A stretch of DNA of 52,012 nt from Bacillota bacterium (GCA_023395615.1 JAEWYP010000051.1:1-52012), one strand, 5' to 3'; positions 16,117-25,524 are shown, numbered from the stretch's first letter. The notes: generated by a model from the letters alone, not told the origin. Translations and numbers: made by a program.

Positions 16117-16203
16117 ACACTGACGCTCAATACACACAAGATTCGCTGGCGAGCGCCATTTTTAACACCCTTTTCTCAGACCGACGCAAGCGGAGGATGA
16201 AGC

Positions 16204-19200
16204 ATGAAAGACTTGGAGTTGCCTCGACAGCAGGGGCTGTATTCGCCGCAATATGAGCATGACGCATGTGGTATCGGAATGCTGGCAAACATTAAAGGGG
16301 TTCGTTCCCATAAGGTGCTGACCGACGCGCTGGAGGTGCTGAATCACCTTTCCCATCGCGGCGGCACGGGGGCGGAACCGGACACAGGCGACGGTGCCGG
16401 CATCCTGACCCAGCTTCCCGATACGTTCTTCCGAAAAATTTGCCCGTTGGAAAATATGGTATTGCCCGCGCCCGGTGCGTATGGCGTAGGCATGCTTTTT
16501 TTATCTAAGGACCCTGAACGTCGCGCCGTAATCGAAAACACTTTCGAAGAGATTGTGGCGGAACATGGGCAGAATTTTCTGGGCTGGCGTACAGTTCCGG
16601 TTAACCCTTCAACGCTGGGGAAAACGGCGCTGGACTGCATGCCTGAAATCCGGCAGGCGTTTATCCAGAAAAGCGCGGATATGAACGACGATACGGTTTT
16701 TGAACGACGGCTGTACCTGATTCGTAAAACGGCCGAACGCCGCCTGCGTTACAGTGATAACGCGCAACCCGGGGATTTTTACGCGGCCAGCCTCAGCTGT
16801 CGTACCATTGTGTATAAAGGGATGCTTCAAGCCCGGCAGGTGGGGGAATTATACCTTGATTTGAGCGACCTGGATTTCCAGACCGCGGTGGCGCTGGTGC
16901 ACAGCCGTTATTCCACCAATACCTTCCCCAGCTGGGAGCGCGCGCATCCCAACCGCTACACCATCCATAACGGAGAGATCAACACGATTCTGGGCAATCA
17001 GAAACGGATGATTGCCCGGCAAAGCAATGTACATACCGATATATTCGGCGATGATGTTCGAAAAGTGTTTCCCATTGTAAACGACGACGGCAGCGACAGC
17101 GCGATGTTTGATAATGCGCTGGAGTTCCTGCTGCTTTCCGGCCGCAGCCTGCCGCATGCCGCGATGATGATGATTCCCGAACCGTGGGAGAAAAACACCA
17201 CGCTTACGCCGGAACTGCGCGCTTTTTACGAATTCCACAGCCACGTGATGGACGCGTGGGACGGTCCGGCGGCGATGGCGGTTACCAATGGCGTACAGGC
17301 GCTGGCCATGCTGGACCGAAACGGCCTGCGGCCCGCCCGCTACTGCGTAACAACTGATGATATGCTGATTATGGCCAGCGAAACCGGCGTGCTGGATATT
17401 CCCCCGGAGAAGGTACTGTACAAGGAACGCCTTCGCCCCGGACGGATGTTGCTGGTAGATATGGAAGCGGGTCGGGTGATCAGCGATGCGGAAATTAAAA
17501 GCCACATGGCTGCAATGTATCCCTATTCCCGTTGGATCAAGCAGTTACAGTTGAACATTGAGGACCTTCCGGCAAGCCCTGAACCGCTTCCGGAGCTGAA
17601 AACGCCACTGTGGCAGCTGCAGAAGAATTTCGGATACACCTATGAACAGGTGCAAAAAGTCATGATCCCCATGGCGGAGAAAGGCATGGAGCCCACTAAC
17701 GCGATGGGCGCGGACCTGCCGCTGGCGGTGCTGTCGGATCACCCGCAGCTGCTGTACGACTATTTTCATCAATTGTTCGCTCAGGTTACCAACCCGCCGA
17801 TTGATGCCATTCGTGAGGAAATTGTCACCTCCACACGTGTGTACATCGGCTCGGAAGGCGACCTGCTGGCTCCTTCGCCGCAAAGCTGCCGCCAATTGCG
17901 GTTGCCGAACCCCATTATGACCGACGCGGATTTGGCGCGTGTGAAGGCGCTGGACAGCGAAGGCTTCAAGCCCTGTACCATCTCCATCCTCTATAACGTG
18001 GCGGAGGGCGGCAAGGGTATCGAAAAAGCGATGAAGCGGATGTATGCCGAGCTGGATGCCCAGTTCCGCAAGGGATGCACCATCTTTATCCTTTCTGATC
18101 GGGGCGTGGATGAGAAACATGCGGCCATTCCGTCACTGCTTGCGGTATCCGGGTTTCAGGCGCAAACGAACCGGTTGGGAATTCGCACGCAGTTGAGTAT
18201 CCTGCTGGAAAGTGCCGAACCGACCGAGGTGCATCACTTTGCGCTGCTGGTCGGATATGGGGTGACCGCCATCAACCCCTATCTGGCATTTGAAACCGTG
18301 GCAGACGCTGTGACGACGGGTATGCTGAAAGGCCAGACTGTGGATGAGGCGCAGGCACACTACGCAAAAGCGATCGTGAAGGGCATCGTGAAGGTGATGT
18401 CCAAGATGGGCATCTCCACCGTGCAGAGTTACCGCGGCGCGCAAATTTTCGAGGCGGTGGGCCTGAACAAAGACCTGATTGACGAATATTTTCCGCAAAC
18501 GGTATCGCCGATCGGCGGGATCGGGCTGGAGGGGATCGCCCGGGAAAACGCCGCACGGCACGATGCAGCCTACCACGACCCGCTGCATGAGGAAACGCTG
18601 GAAGCGGGCGGAGTGATGCAGTGGCGCAAGGGCGAAGAGTATCACCTGTATAATCCCATGACCATCCATCTGTTGCAGCAGGCTTGCTGGAACAACGATT
18701 ATCAGATCTTTAAACAATACAGCGACACGCTGGATCACAGTGAGCAGCACGCGACCCTTCGCAGCCTGATGGATTTTGCGCCCAAACAACCGTCCATCCC
18801 GATCGACGAAGTGGAAAGCGTAGACTCGATTTGCAAGCGCTTCAAGACCGGGGCGATGAGCTACGGCTCCTTAAGCCAGGAAGCGCACGAGTGCATGGCG
18901 ATCGCCATGAACCGTATCGGCGGCAAGAGCAACAGCGGCGAGGGCGGCGAGGATGAGGAACGCTACGCGACTTTACCCAACGGCGACAGCAAATCCAGCG
19001 CCATCAAGCAAGTGGCTTCCGGTCGCTTTGGGGTGACCAGTAATTATCTGGTTCACGCTAAAGAACTGCAAATTAAGATGGCGCAGGGAGCCAAGCCCGG
19101 CGAGGGCGGTCAGCTGCCTGGCACCAAAGTATATCCGTGGATCGCGAAAACCCGGCACTCCACCGAAGGCGTGGGGCTGATTTCTCCGCCTCCGCACCAT

Positions 19201-20724
19201 GATATTTACTCCATTGAGGACCTTGCGGAGTTGATTTTCGACCTCAAGAACGCGAACCGCAAGGCGCGTGTCAGTGTAAAACTGGTCAGCGAAGCGGGCG
19301 TAGGAACCATTGCCGCCGGTGTGGCCAAGGGACTGTCGGATGTGATCCTGATTAGCGGTTACGACGGAGGCACCGGCGCGAGCCCGCGCAGCAGCATCAA
19401 GCACGCGGGTCTTCCGTGGGAACTGGGGCTGGCCGAAACGCATCAGACCCTGATGCTGAACAAACTGCGTAGCCGCGTGGTGCTGGAAACCGACGGAAAA
19501 TTGATGACGGGCCGGGATGTAGCCATTGCAGCGCTGCTGGGTGCGGAAGAATTCGGCTTTGCGACCGCGCCGCTGGTAACGATGGGTTGCATTATGATGC
19601 GCGTGTGTAATCTGGACTCCTGCCCCGCGGGCGTCGCGACACAGAATCCGGAACTGCGCAAACGGTTTAAAGGCAAACCGGAATACATCATCTCCTTCAT
19701 GCACTTTATCGCGCAGGAACTGCGTGAAATTATGGCTCAGTTGGGTTTCCGCACGGTGGAAGAAATGGTGGGCCGCGTGGACCTGCTGAAAAAGCGTGAG
19801 AACCTGACCAACTGGAAACAGCAGGCGGTTGACTTGACCCCGGTTTTATATGCTCCCGAGGGATTCAGGACCGAAACACGGCATGCTGATCGCAAACAAC
19901 ACTGGCCACTGGGACACTCGCTGGATGAGAACTTGCTGGAGGTGCTGGCCCAGCCTGCGCTGGACAAACAACATACCGTTGTGGCGGCGTTGCCGATCCA
20001 CAATACAGACCGGGCTGCCGGTACCATCCTTGGCAGTGATCTGACCCTTCGCTATGGAGAAGAAGGCCTGCCGGAGGATTCCGTACGGGTCAGCTTCACG
20101 GGCAGCGCGGGGCAGAGCTTCGGCGCTTTCCTGCCGAGGGGCATTACCCTGACGCTGGAAGGCGACTGTAACGACTACATGGGCAAAGGCCTCTCCGGCG
20201 GCATCCTGTGCGTAAAACCGCCGAAAGACAGCACTTTCCTGCCGCAGGATAATATCATCACCGGTAATGTGGCGCTGTACGGCGCAACCGGTGGCGAAAC
20301 ATATGTATGCGGTGTTGCGGGAGAACGTTTCTGTGTTCGCAACAGCGGCGCGCTTGCGGTGGTGGAAGGTGTGGGCGATCACGGATGCGAGTACATGACC
20401 GGTGGCCGCGTGGTTGTACTGGGAAAAACCGGACGCAATTTTGCCGCGGGCATGAGCGGCGGTATTGCTTATGTGTTTGATGCGGACGGTTCTTTCCCGG
20501 AACGCTGCAATACCGAAATGGTCAATCTGGAGCGACTGGATGATCCGGATGAGGAAATGTTGGTTAAAAGCTGGATTCAGCAACACGTAAACCATACGGG
20601 AAGCCCCTTGGGCAAAGAAATGATCGCTCAATGGGGGTCTGCCGTCACACGGTTTGTAAAGGTATTCCCAATTGAGTATAAACACTATCTGATGCAGCAG
20701 AAGGAGGCGCGCAGCAATGGGTAA
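16204..20724 (+). CDS. gltB: Glutamate synthase large (alpha) subunit
   Basis: A 1506-residue GltB that makes glutamate from glutamine and 2-oxoglutarate together with GltD. After a 21-residue propeptide the catalytic Cys22 (EHDACGIG) becomes the N-terminal nucleophile of the class II glutaminase domain (about 22-420). A central domain (about 450-770) follows, then the FMN-binding synthase barrel (about 800-1210) with GEGGE and GYDGGTGASPRSS motifs. The 3Fe-4S cysteines Cys1129, Cys1135 and Cys1140 are spaced C-x5-C-x4-C as in bacterial GOGAT. The C-terminal beta-helix GXGXG domain follows. Full length, no odd features. It overlaps gltD by 8 nt. Confidence 0.97.
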   Translation: MKDLELPRQQGLYSPQYEHDACGIGMLANIKGVRSHKVLTDALEVLNHLSHRGGTGAEPDTGDGAGILTQLPDTFFRKICPLENMVLPAPGAYGVGMLFLSKDPERRAVIENTFEEIVAEHGQNFLGWRTVPVNPSTLGKTALDCMPEIRQAFIQKSADMNDDTVFERRLYLIRKTAERRLRYSDNAQPGDFYAASLSCRTIVYKGMLQARQVGELYLDLSDLDFQTAVALVHSRYSTNTFPSWERAHPNRYTIHNGEINTILGNQKRMIARQSNVHTDIFGDDVRKVFPIVNDDGSDSAMFDNALEFLLLSGRSLPHAAMMMIPEPWEKNTTLTPELRAFYEFHSHVMDAWDGPAAMAVTNGVQALAMLDRNGLRPARYCVTTDDMLIMASETGVLDIPPEKVLYKERLRPGRMLLVDMEAGRVISDAEIKSHMAAMYPYSRWIKQLQLNIEDLPASPEPLPELKTPLWQLQKNFGYTYEQVQKVMIPMAEKGMEPTNAMGADLPLAVLSDHPQLLYDYFHQLFAQVTNPPIDAIREEIVTSTRVYIGSEGDLLAPSPQSCRQLRLPNPIMTDADLARVKALDSEGFKPCTISILYNVAEGGKGIEKAMKRMYAELDAQFRKGCTIFILSDRGVDEKHAAIPSLLAVSGFQAQTNRLGIRTQLSILLESAEPTEVHHFALLVGYGVTAINPYLAFETVADAVTTGMLKGQTVDEAQAHYAKAIVKGIVKVMSKMGISTVQSYRGAQIFEAVGLNKDLIDEYFPQTVSPIGGIGLEGIARENAARHDAAYHDPLHEETLEAGGVMQWRKGEEYHLYNPMTIHLLQQACWNNDYQIFKQYSDTLDHSEQHATLRSLMDFAPKQPSIPIDEVESVDSICKRFKTGAMSYGSLSQEAHECMAIAMNRIGGKSNSGEGGEDEERYATLPNGDSKSSAIKQVASGRFGVTSNYLVHAKELQIKMAQGAKPGEGGQLPGTKVYPWIAKTRHSTEGVGLISPPPHHDIYSIEDLAELIFDLKNANRKARVSVKLVSEAGVGTIAAGVAKGLSDVILISGYDGGTGASPRSSIKHAGLPWELGLAETHQTLMLNKLRSRVVLETDGKLMTGRDVAIAALLGAEEFGFATAPLVTMGCIMMRVCNLDSCPAGVATQNPELRKRFKGKPEYIISFMHFIAQELREIMAQLGFRTVEEMVGRVDLLKKRENLTNWKQQAVDLTPVLYAPEGFRTETRHADRKQHWPLGHSLDENLLEVLAQPALDKQHTVVAALPIHNTDRAAGTILGSDLTLRYGEEGLPEDSVRVSFTGSAGQSFGAFLPRGITLTLEGDCNDYMGKGLSGGILCVKPPKDSTFLPQDNIITGNVALYGATGGETYVCGVAGERFCVRNSGALAVVEGVGDHGCEYMTGGRVVVLGKTGRNFAAGMSGGIAYVFDADGSFPERCNTEMVNLERLDDPDEEMLVKSWIQQHVNHTGSPLGKEMIAQWGSAVTRFVKVFPIEYKHYLMQQKEARSNG

Positions 20725-22186
20725 ACTGATGGGATTTATGGAATACGAACGCTGCCTGCCGCCGGACCGTGATCCGCTGGAACGGTTGCACGACTGGGAT
20801 GAGATCCATAACGAACTCCCGGTGGAGACACAAGTGGAACAGGCGGGGCGCTGTATGTACTGCGGCGTGCCTTTCTGCCACAGCGGCATCAGCATCAAGG
20901 GTACGCCGACCGGTTGTCCGCTGGGGAATCTGATTCCCGAGTGGAACGATCTGCTGTACCGGCAGGAATGGGACGCGGCGGCAGACCGTTTGCTGCGCAC
21001 CATCAGCTTTCCGGAATTTACCGGCCGTGTTTGTCCCGCACTTTGCGAAGGCGCATGCACCTGCGGTATTCATCAACCGATGGTTACCATCCGCCAGAAC
21101 GAGCTGACGTTGATCGAGCATGCTTTTGCGAGCGGCCATATGAAGCCGCACATCCCTCCGACCCGTACGGGACGTCATGTGGCTGTGATCGGTTCCGGCC
21201 CGGCGGGGCTTGCGTGTGCCAACTGGCTGAACCGTTACGGCCATACCGTAACCGTGTTCGAACGGGCGGACCGAATCGGCGGATTGCTGATGTACGGCAT
21301 TCCCAATATGAAGCTGGATAAAAAGATTGTTGACCGTCGTGTGGACCTGATGCGCACGGAAGGCGTAGAGTTTGTAACCAGTGCGAATATTGGCGTGAAC
21401 CGTTCAGCCGATGAACTGTTGAAGGATTATGATGCGGTTGTGCTTTGCTGCGGCAGCACCACACCACGCAACCTGAGCATCCCCGGCAGGGAAGGTTCGG
21501 GTGTTGCATTCGCAGTAGATTATCTTACGGCGAATACAAAGCATTTGCTTGATCCCGCGCAACCGTTACCGCCCGAGATGAACGCAAAGGACAAGCACGT
21601 GGTGATTATCGGAGGCGGAGACACCGGTACAGACTGCGTAGGCACCGCACTGCGGCAGGGCTGCCGCAGCGTACACCAACTGGAAATTATGCCGCGTCCC
21701 TCGGAAGATCGAACGGCTTCCAATCCCTGGCCGGAGTATCCGCGAATTCTGAAAACCGATTATGCGCAGGAAGAAGCCATCGCGAAATATGGGGATGATC
21801 CGCGTCAGTATCTGGTAAACGCCCGGGAGATTGAGCGCGACGAAACGGGTGCGATCCGCGCGGTGATTACGGATAATGTGAGCTGGACGAAAGACGCAAA
21901 CGGACGAATGACGCCGGTTGTGGTCGAAGGCTCCGCGCGTAAATGGCTGGCCGATCTGGTGCTGATCGCCATGGGCTTTACCGGACCGGAGGATACGCTG
22001 GTCAGCGCTTTCGGCCTGCCAAGAGACGCACGCACCAATGTTGTGGCAGAAAATTACCGCACCGAACGCAAAGGCGTTTTTGTGGCGGGAGATATGCACA
22101 GCGGCCAAAGTCTGGTTGTGCGCGCGATGAACGAGGGCCAGCAGGCAGCTACGGCTTGCGATGCTTACCTGAAACAACTGGAGTAA
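20717..22186 (+). CDS. gltD: Glutamate synthase small (beta) subunit
   Basis: A 489-residue FAD- and NAD(P)H-dependent subunit that feeds electrons to GltB. The N-terminal region carries the cysteines for the 4Fe-4S centres (GRCMYCGVPFCHSG, GCPLGN, CPALCEGACTCGI, about 42-118). Two Rossmann motifs follow: VAVIGSGPAGLACANWL for FAD (about 155-171) and VVIIGGGDTGTDCVGTA for NAD(P)H (about 295-311). The C-terminal GDMHSGQSLVVRAMNEGQQAA is the FAD-binding end motif. Start ATG lies inside the gltB 3' end with AAGGAGG upstream, so translation is coupled. Confidence 0.97.
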   Translation: MGKLMGFMEYERCLPPDRDPLERLHDWDEIHNELPVETQVEQAGRCMYCGVPFCHSGISIKGTPTGCPLGNLIPEWNDLLYRQEWDAAADRLLRTISFPEFTGRVCPALCEGACTCGIHQPMVTIRQNELTLIEHAFASGHMKPHIPPTRTGRHVAVIGSGPAGLACANWLNRYGHTVTVFERADRIGGLLMYGIPNMKLDKKIVDRRVDLMRTEGVEFVTSANIGVNRSADELLKDYDAVVLCCGSTTPRNLSIPGREGSGVAFAVDYLTANTKHLLDPAQPLPPEMNAKDKHVVIIGGGDTGTDCVGTALRQGCRSVHQLEIMPRPSEDRTASNPWPEYPRILKTDYAQEEAIAKYGDDPRQYLVNAREIERDETGAIRAVITDNVSWTKDANGRMTPVVVEGSARKWLADLVLIAMGFTGPEDTLVSAFGLPRDARTNVVAENYRTERKGVFVAGDMHSGQSLVVRAMNEGQQAATACDAYLKQLE

Positions 22187-22202
22187 ATAAGCGATCCATT
22201 GA

Positions 22203-22265
22203 ACCGCCTGTTCCAAGATGATGCCTCCTTACCGAGGTATCAAAGGATGGAGCAGGCGGTTTTTA
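22203..22265 (+). terminator. Terminator after gltBD
   Basis: ACCGCCTG-TCCA pairs with TGGA-CAGGCGGT across a long internal loop, followed by TTTTTAT. The outer arms ACCGCCTG/CAGGCGGT recur in the lepB terminator 1.2 kb further on. Confidence 0.8.
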
Positions 22266-22416
22266 TATCCGGAAAGAAAGGGATACTCTGTGGAAGAAAA
22301 AGAACGCCACAGGAGCGAATTAACGCGCTTAAAGCGGCATAGGGCTGCGAAGATCAATGTTTACAGTTTCTTCATGAAGAATCGCCAGTTCAGGCTATGC
22401 AGGCTGTGGCGGACGC

Positions 22417-22445
22417 TTGAAACTTCTATCGGGCGGTTGTATAAT
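22417..22445 (+). promoter_or_regulatory. Promoter of the DUF951-lepB operon
   Basis: TTGAAA, 17-nt spacer, TATAAT, about 30 nt upstream of the GTG start of the DUF951 gene. The 150 nt between the gltBD terminator and this promoter hold nothing I recognise. Confidence 0.85.
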
Positions 22446-22475
22446 GCAACTAACGCTTGTCAGGAGGTGACTGCC

Positions 22476-22706
22476 GTGGAGGAAATCCGTCTGGGGGATG
22501 TCGTACAGACGCGCAAACCGCACCCCTGCGGCAGCGATCAATGGAAAGTGATCCGCATCGGGGCGGATATCAAAATGAAGTGCCTCGGCTGCGGGCGAAT
22601 CGTAATGCTGGATCGGGCTGTGTTCGTGAAGCGCAGGAAAAAAGTGCTGGAGCAGGGACCTGTGCCGGAGGCGGATACGCTTCGCCAGATGGCGAACCAG
22701 CCGTAA
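22476..22706 (+). CDS. DUF951 family small zinc-ribbon-like protein
   Basis: A 76-residue protein of the DUF951 family, common in Bacillota and of unknown function. The core reads LGDVVQTRKPHPCGSDQWKV, then IGADIKMKCLGCGRIVMLDR. The Cys in HPCG and the CxxC pair resemble a small metal or nucleic-acid binding module. Start GTG at 22476 is chosen for AGGAGGTGA 5 nt upstream and its position just after the promoter. It precedes lepB by 16 nt. No function should be assigned beyond the family. Confidence 0.85.
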   Translation: MEEIRLGDVVQTRKPHPCGSDQWKVIRIGADIKMKCLGCGRIVMLDRAVFVKRRKKVLEQGPVPEADTLRQMANQP

Positions 22707-22722
22707 GGGGAGGACGACAGAG

Positions 22723-23406
22723 ATGGACGACAGAAACGACCGGGAGCCTGACCAGACCACACAGGGGGCGGAACCGGAAACCGAGAAAAACGCAACAAAC
22801 GAAGCCAAGGCGGAGAGCGCAGATGGAGCGGCAGTACTTGAGAATGCGCCGAGGCAGGAGAAAAAGAAGAAAAACGTGAAGAAAGAGATTATCAGCTGGA
22901 TTCTCACACTGGGTTCGGCCGTTATCATTGCATTGCTGATTCGCACTTTCCTGTTTGAGCCGATTTATGTCGACGGACAAAGCATGTGCGACACGTTGCA
23001 GGATCGCGAAGTGATGCTGGTAACCAAACCGGAGTATATCTTCGGGCAGCCGCAGCGCGGGGATGTAGTGATCTGTAAATATCCGGGAAGAACTGAAAAC
23101 TTTGTGAAACGGCTGATGGCGGTGCCGGGAGATACCATCGAGGTACGCAGTAATGTTGTTTATATCAACGGAGTTGCGCTGGATGAACCATACCTGACGC
23201 CTTCCCGCAACGACGACGGCTTCTCTATGGACCCCATGACTCTGACGGATGATCAGTATTTTGTGATGGGAGACAACCGCGACAACAGCCACGACAGCCG
23301 GAACTACTATGGCTATGGCAAACCCGCTACCCTGACGCGAAGCCAGATCATCGGACACGTTCGCTGCGTGATATTCCCGTTTAGCAACATCCGCGGAATC
23401 AAGTAA
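22723..23406 (+). CDS. lepB: Type I signal peptidase
   Basis: A 227-residue signal peptidase that removes signal peptides from exported proteins at the outer face of the membrane. A charged, low-complexity cytoplasmic head (1-56) precedes one membrane anchor (about 57-77). The catalytic Ser87 is in DGQSMCDTL, and the general-base Lys129 in FVKRLMAVPGD. The C-terminal box E signature MGDNRDNSHDSRNYG is intact. The ~50-residue acidic/basic head is longer than in Bacillus SipS. Such an enzyme is needed for the many AxA-type signal peptides seen here. Confidence 0.95.
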   Translation: MDDRNDREPDQTTQGAEPETEKNATNEAKAESADGAAVLENAPRQEKKKKNVKKEIISWILTLGSAVIIALLIRTFLFEPIYVDGQSMCDTLQDREVMLVTKPEYIFGQPQRGDVVICKYPGRTENFVKRLMAVPGDTIEVRSNVVYINGVALDEPYLTPSRNDDGFSMDPMTLTDDQYFVMGDNRDNSHDSRNYYGYGKPATLTRSQIIGHVRCVIFPFSNIRGIK

Positions 23407-23420
23407 TCGAATGAAATGGA

Positions 23421-23455
23421 ACCGCCTGCATGAAAGCTCATGCAGGCGGTCTTTT
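23421..23455 (+). terminator. Terminator after lepB
   Basis: ACCGCCTGCATGA pairs perfectly with TCATGCAGGCGGT around AAGC, followed by CTTTT. Confidence 0.9.
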
Positions 23456-23539
23456 CATACCTGTTCGTTACGGGGAAGACTTCGGAGGTTACAGTATGGA
23501 ACGTATCAAGCGGATCGGATCGCTTGGGAGAATGAAGGA

Positions 23540-24235
23540 TCAGCTGAAAAGGCCGACGATCGGATAATACAAGAACGGAATCAGGATGGCGGGCAGTAAA
23601 TCCGCCACCTTAATCTCCGATTTGAGCAGCATGTTCAGACCGATGCCGATAATCAATAAACCACCTACGGCGCTCATCTCCCGGACAACCACATCACTTA
23701 AAAGAGGCGCGATCAACGTTCCCAGAAGGGCAATTGATCCCTGATAAATCAACACCGGAACTGCGGATAGCATCACGCCCGGTCCCAGTGTGCTGGCAAA
23801 AACGATGGAAGCGACGCCGTCCAGCGCGGATTTCGCGATCAGTGTGCTGTGATCTCCTCGAATCCCGCTGTCCAACGCGCCCACAACAGCCATGGCGCCG
23901 ACACAGAAAACCAGGCTGGCGGTCACAAATGCTGTGGCGAAAGTGTTCTCTCCGTTGCTATTACGCACTAATTTACGCTGTGCGTATTGTCCCAACTGGT
24001 TCAGCCGACGATCAATTCCGATCAATGAACCCAGAACGCCGCCCAGGACAATCGATAAGATCATCAGAAGAGTATTATCGGTCGCAAGCGCACCTTTTAA
24101 CCCGATCAGGGTTACGCACAGGCCAAGTCCCTGCATGACAACGTTCGCCATGCTCTGGCGAAAGCGGCGTTTCAACAGCAAACCAAGCGCGGAACCGAGC
24201 AGTATCGCCGCGACGTTGATCAAAGTGCCGATCAA
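23540..24235 (-). CDS. DUF554 family membrane protein
   Basis: A 231-residue integral membrane protein of the DUF554 (YdfK-like) family, function unknown. The start is TTG at 24235, preceded by AAGGGGG, giving the family N-terminus IGTLINVAAILLGSALGLLL. Seven or so hydrophobic segments are separated by short loops, with conserved stretches LGGVLGSLIGID and GAMAVVGALDSGIRGDHS. It lies convergent with lepB and upstream of nothing on its strand. The frame is open 28 codons further but with no ribosome binding site there. Confidence 0.85.
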   Translation of the reverse strand: MIGTLINVAAILLGSALGLLLKRRFRQSMANVVMQGLGLCVTLIGLKGALATDNTLLMILSIVLGGVLGSLIGIDRRLNQLGQYAQRKLVRNSNGENTFATAFVTASLVFCVGAMAVVGALDSGIRGDHSTLIAKSALDGVASIVFASTLGPGVMLSAVPVLIYQGSIALLGTLIAPLLSDVVVREMSAVGGLLIIGIGLNMLLKSEIKVADLLPAILIPFLYYPIVGLFS

Positions 24236-24327
24236 GTGAAAGCCCCCTTGTTTGCTTGTGTTGGGAAAGCAACGAATCTGTGCAGAGTTAGTGCGGATGA
24301 ATCTGGAAAAATGCAGCACGGATATAA

Positions 24328-24380
24328 GGAAGGAGCGCAGGGCAACGCCCCACGCTCCATTTCCGCCGGTTGAACGGCGG
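24328..24380 (-). terminator. Double hairpin downstream of rpmA
   Basis: On the minus strand two hairpins follow the rpmA stop. The first is CCGCCG...CGGCGG (plus coordinates 24363-24380). The second is a stronger one with arms GGAGCG/CGCTCC enclosing GGGC/GCCC (24332-24358), followed by TTCCTTAT. The U-run is interrupted but the position fits the end of the rplU-prp-rpmA operon. Confidence 0.65.
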
Positions 24381-24381
24381 T

Positions 24382-24672
24382 TTACTGCGCGTTCTCCACA
24401 GGATATACGCTTACTTTTTTCTTGTCCCGTCCGAGACGCTCAAAGCGGACGATACCGTTGCTGAGCGCATACAGGGTGTCATCCTTGCCGATACCGACAT
24501 TCAGGCCCGGATGGATGTGCGTGCCGCGTTGACGGACGATGATATTGCCGGCCAGCGAGTACTGACCATCGGCGCGCTTGGCGCCAAGCCGCTTGCTTTC
24601 GCTGTCGCGGCCGTTACGTGTAGAACCAACGCCCTTTTTATGGGCGAAAAACTGCAGATTCAGCTTCATCAT
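24382..24672 (-). CDS. rpmA: Ribosomal protein L27 with cleavable N-terminal extension
   Basis: A 96-residue bL27. The N-terminus MMKLNLQFFAHKKG matches the Firmicute-type extension that the protease Prp removes after NLQFF to expose AHKKG, the arm that reaches the peptidyl-transferase centre. The body has the usual GSTRNGRDSESKRLGAKR and GNIIVRQRGTHIHPG. The start overlaps the prp stop codon and GGGAGG is present upstream. The adjacent prp gene completes the known pair. Confidence 0.97.
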   Translation of the reverse strand: MMKLNLQFFAHKKGVGSTRNGRDSESKRLGAKRADGQYSLAGNIIVRQRGTHIHPGLNVGIGKDDTLYALSNGIVRFERLGRDKKKVSVYPVENAQ

Positions 24673-25013
24673 GTTAGGTTCCTCCCATATAATCGATTGA
24701 GCTTAACCAGTTGCGGATACTCATGGGAGATATCCGTGAGTCCCAGTAGTGTTGTACGAAGGATAATCTGCGCATCGTGTGCCTGCTGATCCGTCATATC
24801 CGGCAGTTCCAGCGCAATCAGCGCCTGAGATTCGTCTACCGTTGTTTTTGGCGGTATGCCTGCGACCTGCTCGATGGCGTTTACACAGGTCTGCATCAGA
24901 ACACTTACGGCAGCACAGACGATGTTTTCACCCTGCGCGACGTCCCCGGCATGTCCTGCGCATTCCAGCCGACGGATGTGATCTCCTTCGTACTCGACCG
25001 TTACGCGTGTCAT
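24669..25013 (-). CDS. prp: Prp cysteine protease processing L27 (YsxB)
   Basis: A 114-residue ribosomal-processing cysteine protease. The catalytic dyad is visible as His in LECAGHAGDVAQGENIVCAAVS (GHAG), with the Cys in VCAAVS about 11 residues later. It cleaves the L27 extension, an essential step in Firmicutes with the long L27. It lies between rplU and rpmA and overlaps both (one-base overlap with rplU, ATGA-type with rpmA), the standard arrangement. Confidence 0.95.
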   Translation of the reverse strand: MTRVTVEYEGDHIRRLECAGHAGDVAQGENIVCAAVSVLMQTCVNAIEQVAGIPPKTTVDESQALIALELPDMTDQQAHDAQIILRTTLLGLTDISHEYPQLVKLNRLYGRNLT

Positions 25014-25318
25014 CAGCCTACCGCGGTGATTTCCACCTTGGTGTAATTCTGACGGTGACCGGTTTTACGGTCAAAGTTCTTCTTACTCTTATACTTGTAG
25101 ATGATGATCTTCTCGCCCTTGACCTGGCCGATCACCTTGCCCTCCACCATCGCGCCCGCGACGGTCGGAGTGCCGATTTTTACGCCTTCATCGGAACCGA
25201 GCATCAGCACATCAAAGCTGATGATGCTGTCGGGCTGCTGATCCAGCTTCTCGACATAGATGGTATCGCCCTTGGTTACGCGGTATTGCTTGCCACCCGA
25301 TACGATCACTGCGTACAT
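25013..25318 (-). CDS. rplU: Ribosomal protein L21
   Basis: A 101-residue bL21 beginning MYAVIVSGGKQYRVTKGDTI. The signature near the C-terminus is IIIYKYKSKKNFDRKTGHRQ. Normal length. GGAGGTGC precedes the ATG. First gene of the rplU-prp-rpmA operon, under its own promoter and a leader RNA. Confidence 0.97.
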   Translation of the reverse strand: MYAVIVSGGKQYRVTKGDTIYVEKLDQQPDSIISFDVLMLGSDEGVKIGTPTVAGAMVEGKVIGQVKGEKIIIYKYKSKKNFDRKTGHRQNYTKVEITAVG

Positions 25319-25405
25319 GGCTAAGCACCTCCAAATCCATACTCGCCAAGCGTAAGGCGGTGCGCAAAGGCACGCTTAAACCCCGCTTGTGCGGCTCACC
25401 TGAAT
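25319..25405 (-). ncRNA. Candidate L21 leader (autoregulatory rplU leader RNA)
   Basis: The minus-strand leader between the promoter and rplU can fold. AAGCGT pairs with ACGCTT and encloses GTGC/GCAC, and GAGCCGC/GCGG lie just upstream. The position and size match the ribosomal L21 leader known in Firmicutes, where the protein represses its own operon. The match was made by eye. Confidence 0.55.
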
Positions 25406-25434
25406 AAATTACCACATGCGTGGCGGAATGTCAA
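25406..25434 (-). promoter_or_regulatory. Promoter of rplU-prp-rpmA
   Basis: Minus strand TTGACA, 17-nt spacer, TAATTT, with a leader of about 85 nt to the rplU start. Confidence 0.8.
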
Positions 25435-25496
25435 TTGTTATTTAAGGGAATAAGGCCATTTCCGACTTGCTTACGGCTTTTTCTGAAGGGAAAGAG

Positions 25497-25524
25497 TTGA
25501 CAGAACCAGAAAACCTGTTATAAT
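25497..25524 (+). promoter_or_regulatory. Promoter of rplJ-rplL
   Basis: TTGACA, 16-nt spacer, TATAAT, both hexamers consensus. It is divergent from the rplU promoter, about 65 bp away. Confidence 0.9.

Noticed and set aside
22218..22475. The upstream extension of the DUF951 frame
   Set aside because: It runs back through the promoter and the gltBD terminator; the GTG with AGGAGGTGA is the real start.
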